This document shows, one piece after another, positions 14,601 through 26,594 of a stretch of DNA of 64,000 nucleotides. The notes beneath the pieces were generated by a model. That model was not told the DNA's origin, did not search any database, and was given only the letters and a program-made list of their open reading frames with translations. Source of the DNA: Neurospora tetraspora (Eukaryota > Ascomycota > Sordariomycetes > Sordariales > Sordariaceae); NCBI RefSeq assembly GCF_033439725.1, contig NW_026944392.1:558001-622000 (forward strand). The letters are read 5' to 3'. Both the position numbers and the translations under genes were made by a program. Within the stretch, counting starts at the first letter, position 1, and the number at the start of each line of letters is the position of its first letter.

Positions 14601-17600
14601 CAGAGGTTAATAATGGTACGACCTTTGTTAATCCTATTAATTTTCTATTAAATAATAAATATAAAGTATATAATAGGCGTAAATTATAATATAAAATATT
14701 ATTTTCTTTAGGCGTATATTTTATTATATCTTTTGTTAAGGGATTTATAATCCTTAATTCCGAGAGGGTAAAGTTTAATGATTTTCCGCTAATTTTACTA
14801 CTTTTTAATAAAATTGATAGGTATTTTATCCTCTTTCTTTATAGGAACGATCCCTTTATTTTTAAAAACGTTAACGTATTTATTTAGGAGGCTCTTAATT
14901 TACTAAGTAAATTCGGGATTAATATTATAAATATCAATGTTTATTTTGGAACGAATAAATTTAATATTATTAAGGTTCTTAAATCCGTAAAATGGGACGT
15001 TAAAAGCTAGTTTACAAATTACAATTTCCTTATTATCCGTTATACTTTTATTAATATATATAGTATATTATTCCGGAGAGACTCCGGTTTAGATTGCTGC
15101 GGCTAAATATATTACGTTCGAAGCGTTAATAAATATTATTTTCTAGTAACTTTAGGCGAAGGGCGTATAATTGTATTAATTCGAATATTTACGTTAATAA
15201 AAAGTAGTTTATTAAATTAATTAATGTATAAGATTATTTTAAGTATTTTATTATGTATAATAATATTTAATAAGAAAAGGTATTAGGTGTAAAAATTTTA
15301 TATTGAGCGTTTACTTTAGCCGTAATAATTATTAAATTAGGCGTTATAGTGTATTAAGAAAATATTTAATTGGTTTAAAAGAAGAACTATATTATTTTTA
15401 GCGAAAATCTTAGTAATAAACGTATTTTCCCTTACTTCTTAATTTTTTATAAAGATTTCGCTACGTACTTTTATATCAAAAATAGATCAAAAGGAGTAAC
15501 AAATAATACTAAAATTAACTTTTATTTTATAATAACAAAGGAAGTCGGTATTTAATAATATATTCGGGCTTAATTTATTAATAATTAAGGTAGATATTTG
15601 AAAATAATTATTAGTTATAATACTATTAACTTTTCTTTTCATATAAAAGTTATTAATAAATATACAGTTTATTATAGCTAATAAATAACCCGAATTAAAG
15701 TATATTATAATTAGTAATATTTTTAGGTTAGGTTTAATATCAACCTATAAATATAAAGTAATTGTTTTCAAATTTAATTTTCTATTTCGTAATATAATAT
15801 TAAGAATAATTTCGATAATTTAACTTTCAATAAAAACGAATAAATGATATTAGTTTTAATATCTAATATCCGATAAATTTAATTTCCAACCGTTTACTAG
15901 TATAAGTAATTTTATTTTAATATCCGCGATTTTTACTTTTTTGACCCTTTCGAACGTTTCTTAGAAACCCTTCGAAATTGTAATTTGAAGTTTAAATAAA
16001 AGATTAAATAACCTATAAAATACTTAGGCTACTTTTAAATATTTAGAAATCGCCGCAAAATTGGGATTAGATAGTAAATTTGGTAGTAAAATTACTATAT
16101 AGCCTTCGGCGGAAATATTTTTAATAGCGTTTCTATTAGGAATAGCGGCCAGGTACGCGGGTTTAAGCGTCGGCCGGGCAATTGGAATAATATTATTAGA
16201 AAATATAGGGATAATGAAATTAAGAGGATTAATAAAATAAGTAGAGAATTTATTATTATATGTAAAGGCCGATATATTTATGTAAAATTAATTTATTTCT
16301 TCTTCGAAATTATAAATAAAATTATAATTTTCGTTTTGGAATTTAAATATTCTATTATTAATATTAGATTCGTTAGTATAAATATTAATTTAATTAGTAT
16401 AAGTATAGCAGCCATCCTTATAAAATTGCTATTTACTAAATTATTTACTTCAACGATAGAAACGAATATTATTATTATTTAAATAGTCGTTGTTACGATT
16501 ATCCTAACTAAATCTGTTATCAAATTCATTATCTTTAGATTTATTACCGTTATTATTATAATTAAACTAATTATTAGAACTCTAATTATTAAAACGTTTA
16601 TTATTTTTATCCTTCGAATTATCGCGGTCGCCTTAATAAATAAAGATTTCCCTAAAGTTTATTAATACTTCGTTAGAAGCGGTATTAAAGGAGCCTTTAT
16701 TATGATCGGTATTTATAAATATTTAGAAAATAGAGTACAAAACATTCGAAAGATCAATTAATTTATTATATACCGCTTTAACCTTCTTAATAACGGCGTC
16801 GATATAATTACTAAATTATACGCCCTATTCCGGTTTAGTGTAATAGGATTTTAATTTTAGGTATAAGTTATTCTATAGGCGAATATAAAGTTAGAAATCA
16901 TTATTATTACCCTATAAACGAGTATATATAGATATTTTAATAGAATACTCGTATAGAGCGTAATTACTTTTTTTATTTATTTCTGCGGTGAATTTATACG
17001 TATTTAATTATTTTTAGGCTTCGTTAGGCCTAATTCCGAAGATTCAATTAAGGGTATCGGTAATCCTATCGAAATTATTATAAAATTTATTATATTTAAA
17101 GTTAGAAAGCGTATTAATTTATTAAAAAAGGGCGGCTTTACGTAATAATGTTTAAATATTATTAGTAATAATCTTATAATATTTAATATGAATGAGCGAA
17201 GCTTCGTAAATAGCGTTAAGAAAAATTTTATAATTAATATAAATAATAATTTTATTATTAATATAAATACTTTTTTTCTTCTTATCTTTATTTACGTTAA
17301 AATAGAATATTCTCTAACGTGAAAGGATTTTTATTAAATAATTTTATCATTAAAATTCCCGTTAAGTATATACGAACGTTCGTTAATTTAATTTTCTAAA
17401 TAGTTAATCCTTTTTAATAAATTAAAAATAATTTTATTAAACGCTCCGGAATCCGATATTATATTATTATTATTAAAATTAACTAAATAGTAGGAAGAAT
17501 TAATAGAAGGGGATTCGGCGAAATATACAGTGGGCTATTACGGGTTAATAGGTTAAATAGGAATCTAATATAATTAACGGACGAAGGGTTAAACCGGAGG

Positions 17601-19220
17601 AGGACTTTATATTTAAGCAGAAGTTTTGGGGATTTAATATTAGGAAATTTAAATTTAAAGTAAAGGAGTTCATTAAGCGAACGATATTTTTAATTTATTA
17701 GCGGGAGTAATAACCGGGCGGCGGAATTTATTTAATTTATTAATAAGCGGGATAATTAAATATTATAATACTATAAATAATTTAAATAGGATATATCTTA
17801 CTTACTAGTATATAAATTACTAAATAATTTATATTTAAATAATAGCTTCTATCCTTTTTAATAGATAGTCGGTTAGGAAGTAGTACATTTTTAAACTTTT
17901 CTATTAGGGGCCGCCGGTTGTTATAATTAATAAGAAGATATTTTAACTAATTAGTAGCGCTAGCGATATATAAATTTCGGGCCCTAATTATAATATTATA
18001 GTATAGTAGTATTATACCCTAATTCTAATTAACAGTACGTATAGTATTTAAAGTTATATTATCTTAGGTAGTACGAATAATATTTTAGGAAAGTTTAATA
18101 AAATAAATTGGAAAAGTATCGGCTACAATCGGAATAGGTTATTCGAATTAACATTCTTATTATTATTTTACTACGAATCGAATTAACGCTTCTATTTAAA
18201 TTATATTAGCGAAATACATAGTAGTTAGGTTGGTAGCGAATTGTTCGGTAAGATTAGTAGCGATTTGTATAATTAAATCAGTATGTGAAACGATAGATTC
18301 TATTAAAGATATAGGAGGAATTTTTTGGTTGGCCGGAATTAGTAATAAGAAAAGCGGTATTGGGATTTAAATCGGATCGATAGAAGGAGCGTTGGTTATT
18401 TTAATAGTATTCGAAAAATTAGTAGAAGGAGCGTTAATTATTTTAATAATATTAAAAGAATTGTTAGGAAATTGAAATTAGGAGCCTATTTTAAATATAT
18501 TAGTATTAGGACGAATTAGTATTTTAACGGCTTATTTAATTATATCGTCAGTAATTTTACGACTATTAATTTTGAATTAATTTATATAATTGCGATAATA
18601 CTTTTTAAATTAATAGGTTTAGTTATCTTTATTCTTATGAAATGGTTAAGTTTCGCGATCTAGAACGGGATAATTTTCAATTATGCGGCGATATTTTTAT
18701 GAGATAAATTAGAGTTTCTTGTTAATTATATTTATATTAACGATTTAATTTATATTAAAGCCTTAGTTTTCACTTTTTATAGCCTAGTCTTCTTCGGTAA
18801 AGATTTGATTTATTTCGTTAAAGTAAAATTTGGCTGCTTTAATAATAAGATTCTAGGTAATGGTATAAAGATATTTTTTATAGTAAAATTGCTTTTAGGA
18901 CATAGTATAATTAATAATTTGCTTTCCTTTATTTAATTATTAATTATCCTATAATTTAAAAGTTTTAATTAGAATAGAATCGTTATTATTTATTATAGTA
19001 AAAATATGCTTCGAGATTAGTAGGGATAATAAAAAGAATTATAAAGAAAAGGGAGTTTAAAGAGTTGGAATGCGCAATATTTTTGGTTTTGGGATAGCAA
19101 GTTTAATAATTGTATTAAAACTATCGAAACGAAGAGTGAATTTCCCCCCTTTACGAAAGGAAGAGAGAAAAAGAATAAAGAATAATAAAGTCGGTTTGAA
19201 ATTAAATTATAAGTATTATT

Positions 19221-19576
19221 TATTACGCGAAAATGTACTTTATAAGTAATATTAATAAAGAATAAGAGAATGAGTAATTGGTTATTAGATAGAATAATAG
19301 TATATAATAATTGGCGATAGTTTTATTAAAGGAAGCGAAGATAACAATTATCGAGAGCCTTAACCTGGAATTTTATATACGATTTTATAGAGCGTGAATA
19401 AAATGGATAATAGGTTATAAGGTAATAATGAATTAATCCGTTAATTTTAATAGAGACCGACGGGGTGAATATTCTTATATATTATGATATATTCAAATGA
19501 ATATGCCTATAGTTGACTCAGTATATGTTACGACAGGATGGAGATATCCAGGCACCGCCTGGAATATCTCCTGACA
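19221..19576. repeat. Right LTR of the gypsy element
   Basis: Direct repeat of 8317-8672. Its last 75 bases or so (about 19,500-19,576) remain GC-normal, whereas the matching part of the left copy is mutated. The RIP boundary therefore falls inside this LTR. It ends CCTGACA, then CTAAA. Confidence 0.85.
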
Positions 19577-19700
19577 CTAAATAGCGTTGTTTTCTCACCG
19601 TATTTAATTCGAAAGGAAGTATTAAATATTACCTATATATACTACTAATATTCCTACATTACATATCAACCTAAATACGTTTCCCCAACTCATATCTAGC

Positions 19701-19708
19701 TATATAAA
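19701..19708 (+). promoter_or_regulatory. TATA box for the 19.8 kb gene
   Basis: TATATAAA lies 100 bases before the first coding sequence of the plus-strand gene. It is followed by a C/T-rich tract (about 19,725-19,760) of the kind seen at fungal transcription starts. Confidence 0.45.
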
Positions 19709-19801
19709 GATAGACTCTACCGTCCATTCCTTCCTTTCTTTTCTTCTCTTCTTTAACCAATTTAAGCATTCTCAACCTCACTTATCTACCCTCGTATTAT
19801 T

Positions 19802-20719
19802 GTGCACTCAGTAGATCTCAACAGTAAGAACACCTCATCAGGTGGTTCTATCAAGAACCATCCTAAGTCGCCTCAACACGGGCGGCCTCAGCCGGTCAAT
19901 GACTTTGACATTCAAGATGCTGCTCTCGCCGGCGAATTGAAGGAATCTAGTAACGACTCACATCCTCTTGAAGCATTTGAGTCGTGGGTCCGGAGTGGGG
20001 AGTGGAAGAAGTCTTTTCCTTTTGGAGCCTTCGCCTCCGTCGACAGTGAGGAGGTCAGCAAGTTTGGTCGTCCTACCGAACCTCGCGCGATCAGTAATGC
20101 CCGGTGGGGCCGATCTAGCTCCATCCAAGACTTCAACACGGCCAGATTCAACCAGGGCCAGGGCCTCGTGACAGGAGACAACAACATTTCAGGTCCGGCC
20201 AATAACCCCGGAGTGGTCAACAGCTTTGGCCCGGCCAACAATCACGGAATGGTCAACAGCTTTGGCCTGGCCAGCAACCACGGAATGATCAACGGCTTTG
20301 GCCAGGCCACCAACCACGGAATGATCAACAGCTTTGGCCCGGCCAACAACCTCGGCCAGGCGAGTGACGGCTTCCATCAGGGCGCAGCCGTCGCCCAGGC
20401 CAACCCACATGCCGGCTCCGCCGGTGTCCAAGCACAACATCAAACATCCTTATACAGCGAGTGCAAATCGCAACCCGTCTAGCAGACGGGCGCGAGGAAG
20501 TGCCGAGGATGTCTGAAGAACCGTGCTGGGAAGGGAAGGCTCGAGGCCCAAAGGCGCAATGCCGCGTTAGGTCTAGGCACATGCACCAATTGCCTGTGGC
20601 GTCCACAGAGAGGACCTGGTCTCTTCTGTCAACACTGCTACAACGAGCAGCAGAATCAACAAATCCCTGCGGAGCAGGACGCCCATGATCCCGAGGAGGG
20701 TGCTGAGGAGCAGGGTTAA
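19802..20719 (+). CDS. Cysteine-rich family protein with in-frame UAG (copy 1)
   Basis: I do not recognise a function. The frame runs 305 codons if the TAG at 20480-20482 (codon 227) is decoded. Residues 1-120 are Ser/Gly/Asp-rich. Residues about 130-190 are five copies of a 12-residue repeat of the type SFGPANNHGMVN. Then comes S-E-C-K-S-Q-P-V, the TAG, and Q-T-G-A-R-K-C-R-G-C-L-K-N-R. After this stand the second knuckle T-C-T-N-C...R-P-Q-R-G-P-G-x-F-C-Q-H-C and an acidic Glu-rich tail. The residues after the TAG align with those after Trp in the 38 kb paralog (W-K-V-G-A-R-K-C). No ATG opens the frame: the first codon shown is GTG, and a stop lies at 19763-19765. The true start is therefore either non-AUG or on an upstream exon; CACTCAG at 19804-19810 could be an acceptor. 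Only the TAG breaks the frame. Confidence 0.7.
20474..20490 (+). promoter_or_regulatory. Hairpin holding the UAG of copy 1
   Basis: CCCGTC (20474-20479) pairs perfectly with GACGGG (20485-20490). The five-base loop is TAGCA, so the whole stop codon sits in the loop. This matches the reported preference of ascomycete A-to-I mRNA editing for UAG in hairpin loops. The role is inferred. Confidence 0.55.
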
Positions 20720-22505
20720 GCAAAAGGGAGCTAGCCCGTGGGGGTTTGAAATCGTGACGAATCCAGATCGAAAAACTGGGGAAAGTGCCCTGGAGATCTT
20801 AAAGTGGACAGTGGAGAAAAGGAAAATGCGAGGCAATGATGGTGGGACTTGACTGCTAATGGATACAACGGTGGACAGGTGTACAAAGTCATAAGATCTC
20901 GGACCCCGCGAGGAGGGATGGATATTTGCTTTCTGGACGCGTACCGAAGAAGGGTCTCCCGAACTTACATACTGAGAATAGGTACCATGCAGGTTTAAAA
21001 TCGAATCCTAAGTAATATTTTCATCAAAAACTGACGTTTCTAATTCCCAATATCCGACCCATGGTGATCTGTAGAAAGCCTTTTATGTATATGGGCAGAT
21101 ATGGTTTTGTCTTGGCAGTGTCCCCACCCCTTTTGTTTGCGGTGCAACTGCGGAATAGACATTTGAGGGTGAAGCAAGGAGGAAAGAAGGAGGACTGGAC
21201 TTCCACCACGGGGAGTCAGGGAAGCACTGAAAGTTGGGGTACATGAATTTGACACGTCTACTTATACAGGAGCGAAGATGGCATGATCGAGGAGGCGAAT
21301 CTATATGCTGGAATGAAGGAAGATGGTGTTGACATGAGGTGGGGTAGGAGCACAGGCGGGAGCGCAGTGGGTGAGCATACACCAGATGGGGCCAAATGCA
21401 AGATCGATGCATGTGCATATCAAATTAAACCGAACTTTGCCCGCAAAAAGTGATTTTGTCCTCTTTCCTGTGCTGCTGAAGCGCACCTTCTGCGGACACT
21501 TTGCCTCGTGTCAAAACCATGCAGACCCCAGAATATCTTGGCAAGCGGAGCACGTAATGAAACCAAACTGCCTACCACATGCACGTAGGTCGTGCCTGCA
21601 GTGTCTTGAAATCTATGACTGGAAGTGAGACACAATGTAATGCATGTCCCATTTCCGACATCTGATACCCGTGACCCGTCCCATCGGGAGATATAAGACG
21701 GCGGTCCCCAACCCCAAACTTTGTGTGGATTCCTCCCCGCTCAAGCATCGTTTTTAATGTCTTCGTCCCTTTTTTGACTTCAGCAACTGGCCAGATGACA
21801 ACATGAATTTCATGAAAAACGAACTCTTCATCCTCGTCAAACGTTTTCATCACTTATGCCGAGACCTGATTGAAAGACATACAGGCATATCTCGCCGACG
21901 GAGGAATATGAGGATCCTGACAACCACTGTCTTGTCATGGACAGAGGCCGAGTCTAATCGAGTTAGGGAACCTACCAAACAGTGACGCCGACGATACTTC
22001 GACTTCGGAGCCATATTCAAATGTCAAGGGCCGGGAGTCAACACAAACAAGATGTAAATCACGTCAAGAAGTCCGCAACGCAAGATGAGGTATGGAGACT
22101 AAGTATTTGAAAGAACTAAACTAGAGGTATCTGCTAGGCCAACCATGGTATGCCTGGGGTATCGATACGGATAGTATGAAATTCCACCTAATCTCCCGAC
22201 GCCCAAAGCCATGACATTCGTTCTACTTGTCCCGGAAAACTTCCAAACCCTGATTCGAGATTGTTAACCCCATCGTAAGTGCTGCCCATCCTCGTTAAGT
22301 TGACCCCCCTTCCCATGGCTCTCGAAGTTCTCGGCCTCGACACCTCGGTTGAATTTTTCACTCCTTCCTGGGGTTAATTCCCTTCCGCTTGTCTGGACTC
22401 ATGAGGTATCCATTCGATTTCGCCAAACCGGGAGTTGCTTTCGTCAGGGGACTCCATCTTCCTAGCCATAACTGGCGGTGAGTGTCCCTCTTTGGTTGAT
22501 CAGGC
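20720..22505. other. Intergenic, no supported gene
   Basis: GC-normal sequence between two convergent family genes. Open frames on both strands are short, overlap each other and lack family motifs or any domain I recognise. I see no inverted or direct repeats of note. Confidence 0.5.
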
Positions 22506-23427
22506 TTACACGGCATCATTACCGGCAGCTTCAGCAGCCAGGGCCTGCGCCTGTTGAGCTGCAAGGCGCCTGGCAACACCTCTGGCCTTGCACGGGCCGC
22601 AATGCTCGCCGGTCTCAACCGGCATCGAGGCGTCACAATCGCTACAGGTTCCTTGGCCGCGGGATAGGCGAATCAGGAACTGTACTTTGCGATCCAAACT
22701 GGGCTTGTTCCCCAGGTGCTCGAGGCACGAGCGGGAGCGCGGCCCCGCCTTCTAAGCGCGGGCGTTGCAACCAGCGCGGCCACATTGCTTTTGATGGTGG
22801 GCGTGTAGGACAGCTGCCGCGTTCCTGATAATGAGCTTAATGTCCTCGGTCTCAGTGGCCGGGGTAATGGCGGAGAGGGCCCGAACCGCCGGGTGCTCCG
22901 CTTGGGGATGGGGAAGAGGGACTTTTGCATTGCCCGCGGGAGGAGGCGCTTGCAAGTTGGCGACTTCGACCATGTTCTGAGCGTGATGGTTCATGTGCAC
23001 CTGGTTGTGGTTATGATGGTCAACGTTGTGTTGGTGAGGGGCCATCTGTTGGTGATGGACCATCTGTTGGTGAGGGACCATCTGCTGATGGGGCTGGTTG
23101 GCCAGGAGCATGTGGTACAATGCGACCTGGTCTTGCGAGCTCAACGTGTTGCTGTTGAGATTACCCGGATGGGGTTGAGGTTGCTGTGGAAAGTTAGTAA
23201 TGCTCTGCATCTGAATCTCCCCTTGGGTTCAGTACTAACATTAGATTGGTGGACACCGCTGGGATTCGCGACGGGTGGTTGGTTCTCAACAGCGAGGCTG
23301 CCGCCCTGGAGGCATTGACGTAGGCAGCTCCTGGGTTTATCATGGGAACACCTCCCTGGTGGTTGGCTCCTTGAGCATAAACGAAGGGGACCCCGTATTG
23401 GCCGCCATAAAGGCCTGCCCAATCCAT
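22506..23427 (-). CDS. Cysteine-rich family protein with in-frame UAG (copy 2)
   Basis: Function unknown. Exon 1 is 23427-23257 (57 residues, Gly/Tyr/Asn-rich, ATG start). A 46-nt phase-0 intron (23256-23211, GTGTCC...TTCAG, weak donor) is likely. Exon 2 then reads M-Q-S-I..., His/Gln/Met repeats (HQQMVPHQQM) and the conserved block PHPQAEHPAV...AAVLHA. The first knuckle follows, Q-C-G-R-A-G-C-N-A-R-A, and then TAG at 22752-22754. The frame stays open for 81 more codons: K-A-G, S-C-L-E-H-L-G-N-K-P, then G-T-C-S-D-C and E-H-C-G-P-C, then an Ala/Gln tail to TAA at 22506-22508. Preservation of all zinc-ligand-like Cys/His after the stop argues that this part is used. Read through, the protein is about 291 residues; stopped, about 209. 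Confidence 0.72.
22744..22762 (-). promoter_or_regulatory. Hairpin holding the UAG of copy 2
   Basis: On the minus strand CCCGC pairs with GCGGG (plus-strand arms 22744-22748 and 22758-22762). The 9-nt loop GCTTAGAAG contains the TAG. Confidence 0.5.
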
Positions 23428-25064
23428 GTTCGCTTGACTTGTCTACGTCCCTGAGGGGTTGACCTCCGTGTGGAGGGCTTGGGGTATTTGGGGGACGTTG
23501 AAGATTTGAAGAGGGGAAATTGGGGAAGACCAAAGCAGGAGGACACCGAGTCCCTGCTAGGTCGAGGAATGTGATAGGAATACACCTCTGTCTGGTCAAC
23601 CGTGAACAGTTTTGCGATCGGGTGTTGACTGAACCGAAATGTGATGTATGGCGCAAGAAGGTGGTCGGTCGGGAGTATTGTCCAGACCAAAAGAAATACA
23701 GCGAGGGAAGGCGGACAAGTTCGGCACTAAGGACCCACCGGCACACTGTACAAGTGAAGGCAAAACAGGTAACAGAAAGCAGCGAAACGGCCGTGGGTGG
23801 TATGGTCACGGGCCAGGGGGAAAAAGCCGAGCATCGGCCATACACGGATGCATGCTGAGTGGCTGGGTCGACGCCACGGAATTACGATGAACATTTCAAG
23901 GTTTTTGGGATGATACTGTACGATACGATGGACATCCCACGCCCAACGTCCAGGTTGTTTGTATCGTCTGTATCAGAAGGACATCCACTAGCGCCTGTCA
24001 CGGAGGGGGTGGCAGCGGCTTGAGCGTTGCTGTGGCTGTACCTATGAGACAAGGAGAGGGGCCCTCCTGACTCCGGTACGTACCTCGAGGGGTAACCCAA
24101 CAATGGCATGTCTCTCGGTAGTTTGTGGCGCCCTCGAGGTGGCTTACAAGAAGGCCTGCCGCCGCGGCTATGGTTTCTTTTAAGCGCTGGCGGTACACAT
24201 GCTCTGGTCTGTGGCACACTGTGGAATACCAACATCCACAAGGGCTTCCGTGCCCCGTGGCAGCGATGATCTCCGAGACCGGCTTTCATGTGAACAAACG
24301 AACTTAATATCTTGGTCTTAGTCTTTCTTAACATCTATCTATATAAGACTTTACGCGAATCAGATGGACAAACCCATTAACGACGGGATATTACGCCGTC
24401 AAATGTCCAGTAGAAGTCTGACAACACCTGTATCATTTGGACAGAGGGGAAGGCAATCCGTCGGGAACGGCTTTGGCCACGACGTGAACAGGCCTATAAG
24501 ATGCCGCCAGACTTCGTCTCTGACGTGCTGTCTTCTACTCCTCCGTCATCAGATACATCGATGGATAGTACATCATCATCACTCATCATCAACAGGGTGT
24601 TTCCACACATCATCACGTCTATGTCTTTGGGAAGCTTGAGAAAACTGCTATTTGCACCTATGCTGCGTGGAAGTGAACTACTGCATCCGCCAGATCTGCC
24701 CGATTATACCTGGGGCGTTGTTACTCAAAGCATGAGATACAACACAACGCCCCGAAACCATGATAATCTCAACGACAAATCTCAAGAACGCTATGAACCC
24801 TTCCGATGCCGCTCAAATCTCCATACTATGGCGAGAACTCCTGTCCCCTTTTAGTGAAAAAGTTGCGAATGGCTTCTATCTCCGATGACGTCTTCCCATC
24901 TGACCCTCCTTCCCGGTTGGTTTCGGTCTTCAACATGGTTGACTTTGTCGAGTGTCTAGATCCGTCTGAATTTCGCTCGCCTCAACTATCAGTGAGCGCG
25001 ATGCTTTAATAACCGAATGGAGAGTTCAGGCCTCGGAGTTCCAAGTGTCCTCCTGGCTTGTGCG
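23428..25064. other. Intergenic with one doubtful plus-strand gene
   Basis: A TATATAAG at 24340-24347 precedes plus-strand open frames 24501-24854 (117 codons, Ser/Asp-rich start) and, in another frame, 24806-25009. Together they could be a small two-exon gene ending at 25009. No family motif or known domain is visible and the join is not defined, so I do not call it a gene. The rest of the stretch shows nothing. Confidence 0.35.
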
Positions 25065-25833
25065 TTACTCGCCTTCGTTGCCGGCAGCAGCAGCAGCCAA
25101 AGCGGCCTGCTGAGCGGCGGCGCTCCTGACTCGACAGGCGTTGCAGCGAGCGCCAGTCTCTCTCGGCAAAGGGGCATAATCTCCGCTACAAGTGCCCTCA
25201 CCGCGCGATTGTCTGATCAGGATTGTCACCTTCAGCAACAAACCAGGCTGGTTTTCCAGGTGTGATAGGCACTTTCTCCCGCGTGCCTTCTAAGCCCTGG
25301 TGTTACAACCGTTCTTGCCACACACGCGGCGATTGCCAGCATGCAAAACGGCTGCAGCGGCCGCGTTGCACCCAGCGCGGCCACACTGCTTTTGGTGCTG
25401 AGCGTGGAGGACAGCTGCCGCGTCCCTGATAATGAGCTTAATGTCCTCGGTCACAGTGACCTGAGTCACGGTGAAGAGAGCTTGCACCGCCGGATGATGG
25501 GCCTGTGGGTGCGGCATGGCGACCGGGGCCTGCTGGTTGTTGAAACCCTGGTAGTTCACAGAGACGTAGTGGAAAAGAGAAATCTGCTGTATGAAGAAAG
25601 GATTGACGATGGCTGGAAGTTGCTGGTGTTGGTGAATCTGCGTGGCGTTTCCTTGGACACCATTTGGGAATCCGAACACGGCTCCCTGGTTCAGAGCGGG
25701 AGCACTCACTGGCCGGGGTAATGGCGAAGAGGGCGAGAACCGCCGGGTGCTCAGCTTGGGGATGAGGAATAGGGGCCGGCTGCTGAGGAGGAGCCATATG
25801 TTGAAGAGGGGCCGGCTGCTGAAGAGGAGCCAT
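25065..25833 (-). CDS. Cysteine-rich family protein with in-frame UAG (copy 3)
   Basis: Function unknown. The N-terminal part from 25833 is a Gln/Pro repeat (MAPLQQPAPL) followed by PHPQAEHPAV. The frame then changes. A GTGAGT donor at about 25,710 and an AAG 58 nt later would restore it, but the block PHPQA-HPAV is repeated after the join, so an old internal duplication is the alternative. From 25,660 on the frame is open: ...D-I-K-L-I-I-R-D-A-A-A-V-L-H-A, then Q-C-G-R-A-G-C-N, a second copy of A-A-A-V-L-H-A with V-C-G-K-N-G-C-N-T-R-A, then TAG at 25290-25292. After it come K-A-R-G-R-K-C-L-S-H-L-E-N-Q-P, G-T-C-S-G-D-Y, R-C-N-A-C and an Ala tail to TAA at 25065-25067 (74 codons). The Gln repeat continues upstream to about 25,875 without an ATG, so the start is unsure. 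Confidence 0.62.
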
Positions 25834-25875
25834 CTGCTGAAGAGGAGCAGCCTGCTGAAGAGGAGCAGTAAACCC
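25786..25875. repeat. Coding minisatellite in copy 3
   Basis: Imperfect 15-bp units (plus strand CTGCTGAAGAGGAGC) encode the APLQQ repeats of the minus-strand protein. The same repeat is found in the degenerate copy at 790-900. Confidence 0.7.
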
Positions 25876-26111
25876 TGCTTCTGGTGGTTGTTGACACCCG
25901 GCCGATCCGGTGTTTCTTCACGTTGAGATCTCCTGGGCTCCTCCTTTGTCCTTCACCTTTGCCTGGTTGAGGTGTTGACTTGGAAGTCAAGACATGAGGC
26001 CCAACGTCCACCACCACATCTGCTGATGCCTTGAGGAAGAACACTTCCCGGCAATCTCTCAAACCCCATTACGCCCAATCCCATCCATGCTAGTCCGAAC
26101 ATATTCACTCA

Positions 26112-26594
26112 CTACTGGGAGGCGCCGCTCTCAGCCAAAGCACCTGGCTGGCCCTGGTTACCAGCCGTCGCAGCAGCCGCTGCTGCTTCAGCCTCCTCCT
26201 GGCGCAGGCGTGCCACCTCGCCTCTGGCATCCGCCTTCGCCTTGCAAGGATCACACAGCTTGCCTGTCTCCCGTTCCATTAGACGATAGGCTCCGGAACA
26301 GGTGCCGTAGCCCCTGGCAAAGCGTCTCAAGATTTGGACCTTCATGGCCGGCTTGATCTTGTTGATCAAGTGATCGAGGCAATACTTGATCCGGCGCCCC
26401 ACCTTCTAAGCTTGGGCGGTGCACTGATGCTCGGTACCTTATTCTCCTCGAGCTATGTGTGCTGGCAAACCTGGTGGTTTGCACAGGGGACACTGGCCAC
26501 GTTCCTGATGACATCCTCAATGTTATGGTTGGGGCAAATGTTTTCAAGAGCAAGAACAGCAGGATGGCTGCCTGGGGGTGACAAAGGGATGGCG
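26112..26594 (-). pseudogene. Truncated, frameshifted family copy with UAG (copy 4)
   Basis: A minus-strand frame from about 26,594 carries the family block H-P-A-V-L-A-L...I-E-D-V-I-R-N-V-A-S-V-P-C-A-N-H and ends at a TAG at 26453-26455. In another frame just downstream comes H-Q-C-T-A-Q-A, TAG at 26406-26408, K-V-G-R-R-I-K-Y-C-L-D-H-L-I-N-K, then G-Y-G-T-C-S-G-A-Y and L-C-D-P-C-K-A-K, ending at 26112. The frame break near 26,430 and the absence of a matching N-terminus suggest a pseudogene. The family UAG and the whole second half are nevertheless well kept. A CGCCC/GGGCG stem could enclose the UAG, but with a 14-nt loop. Confidence 0.6.

Larger units (their letters stand above)
8317..19576 (-). 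mobile_element. RIP-inactivated Ty3/gypsy LTR retrotransposon, 11.26 kb
   Basis: Two direct repeats of about 356 bp (8317-8672 and 19221-19576) flank the element. The host sequence CTAAA directly precedes the left copy (8312-8316) and directly follows the right copy (19577-19581), a perfect 5-bp target duplication. The right LTR ends in TGACA. The left begins TGTTACG, readable as TGTCA after one RIP transition. On the minus strand near 14,290-14,340 a decayed reverse-transcriptase core reads Y-x-N-H-I-I-I-Y-N-T-I-K-E-E-Y, matching the gypsy Y-x-D-D-I-L-I-Y-S motif with both Asp lost. A decayed zinc-knuckle-like stretch lies near 16,380-16,440 (minus), so gag is to the right and transcription ran leftward. 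Stops are everywhere; the element is dead. Confidence 0.85.

Noticed and set aside
20190-20345. A CRISPR-like array (regular 36-bp repeats)
   Set aside because: The units are in-frame coding repeats of 12 residues with no spacers, in a eukaryotic gene.
20480-20488. Programmed translational read-through, because TAG is followed by CAG in copy 1
   Set aside because: The TAG-CAR-YYA leaky context is only half matched there (CAG-ACG), and the other copies have TAG-AAG or TAG-AGG. It would also not explain why the position is Trp in the sisters.
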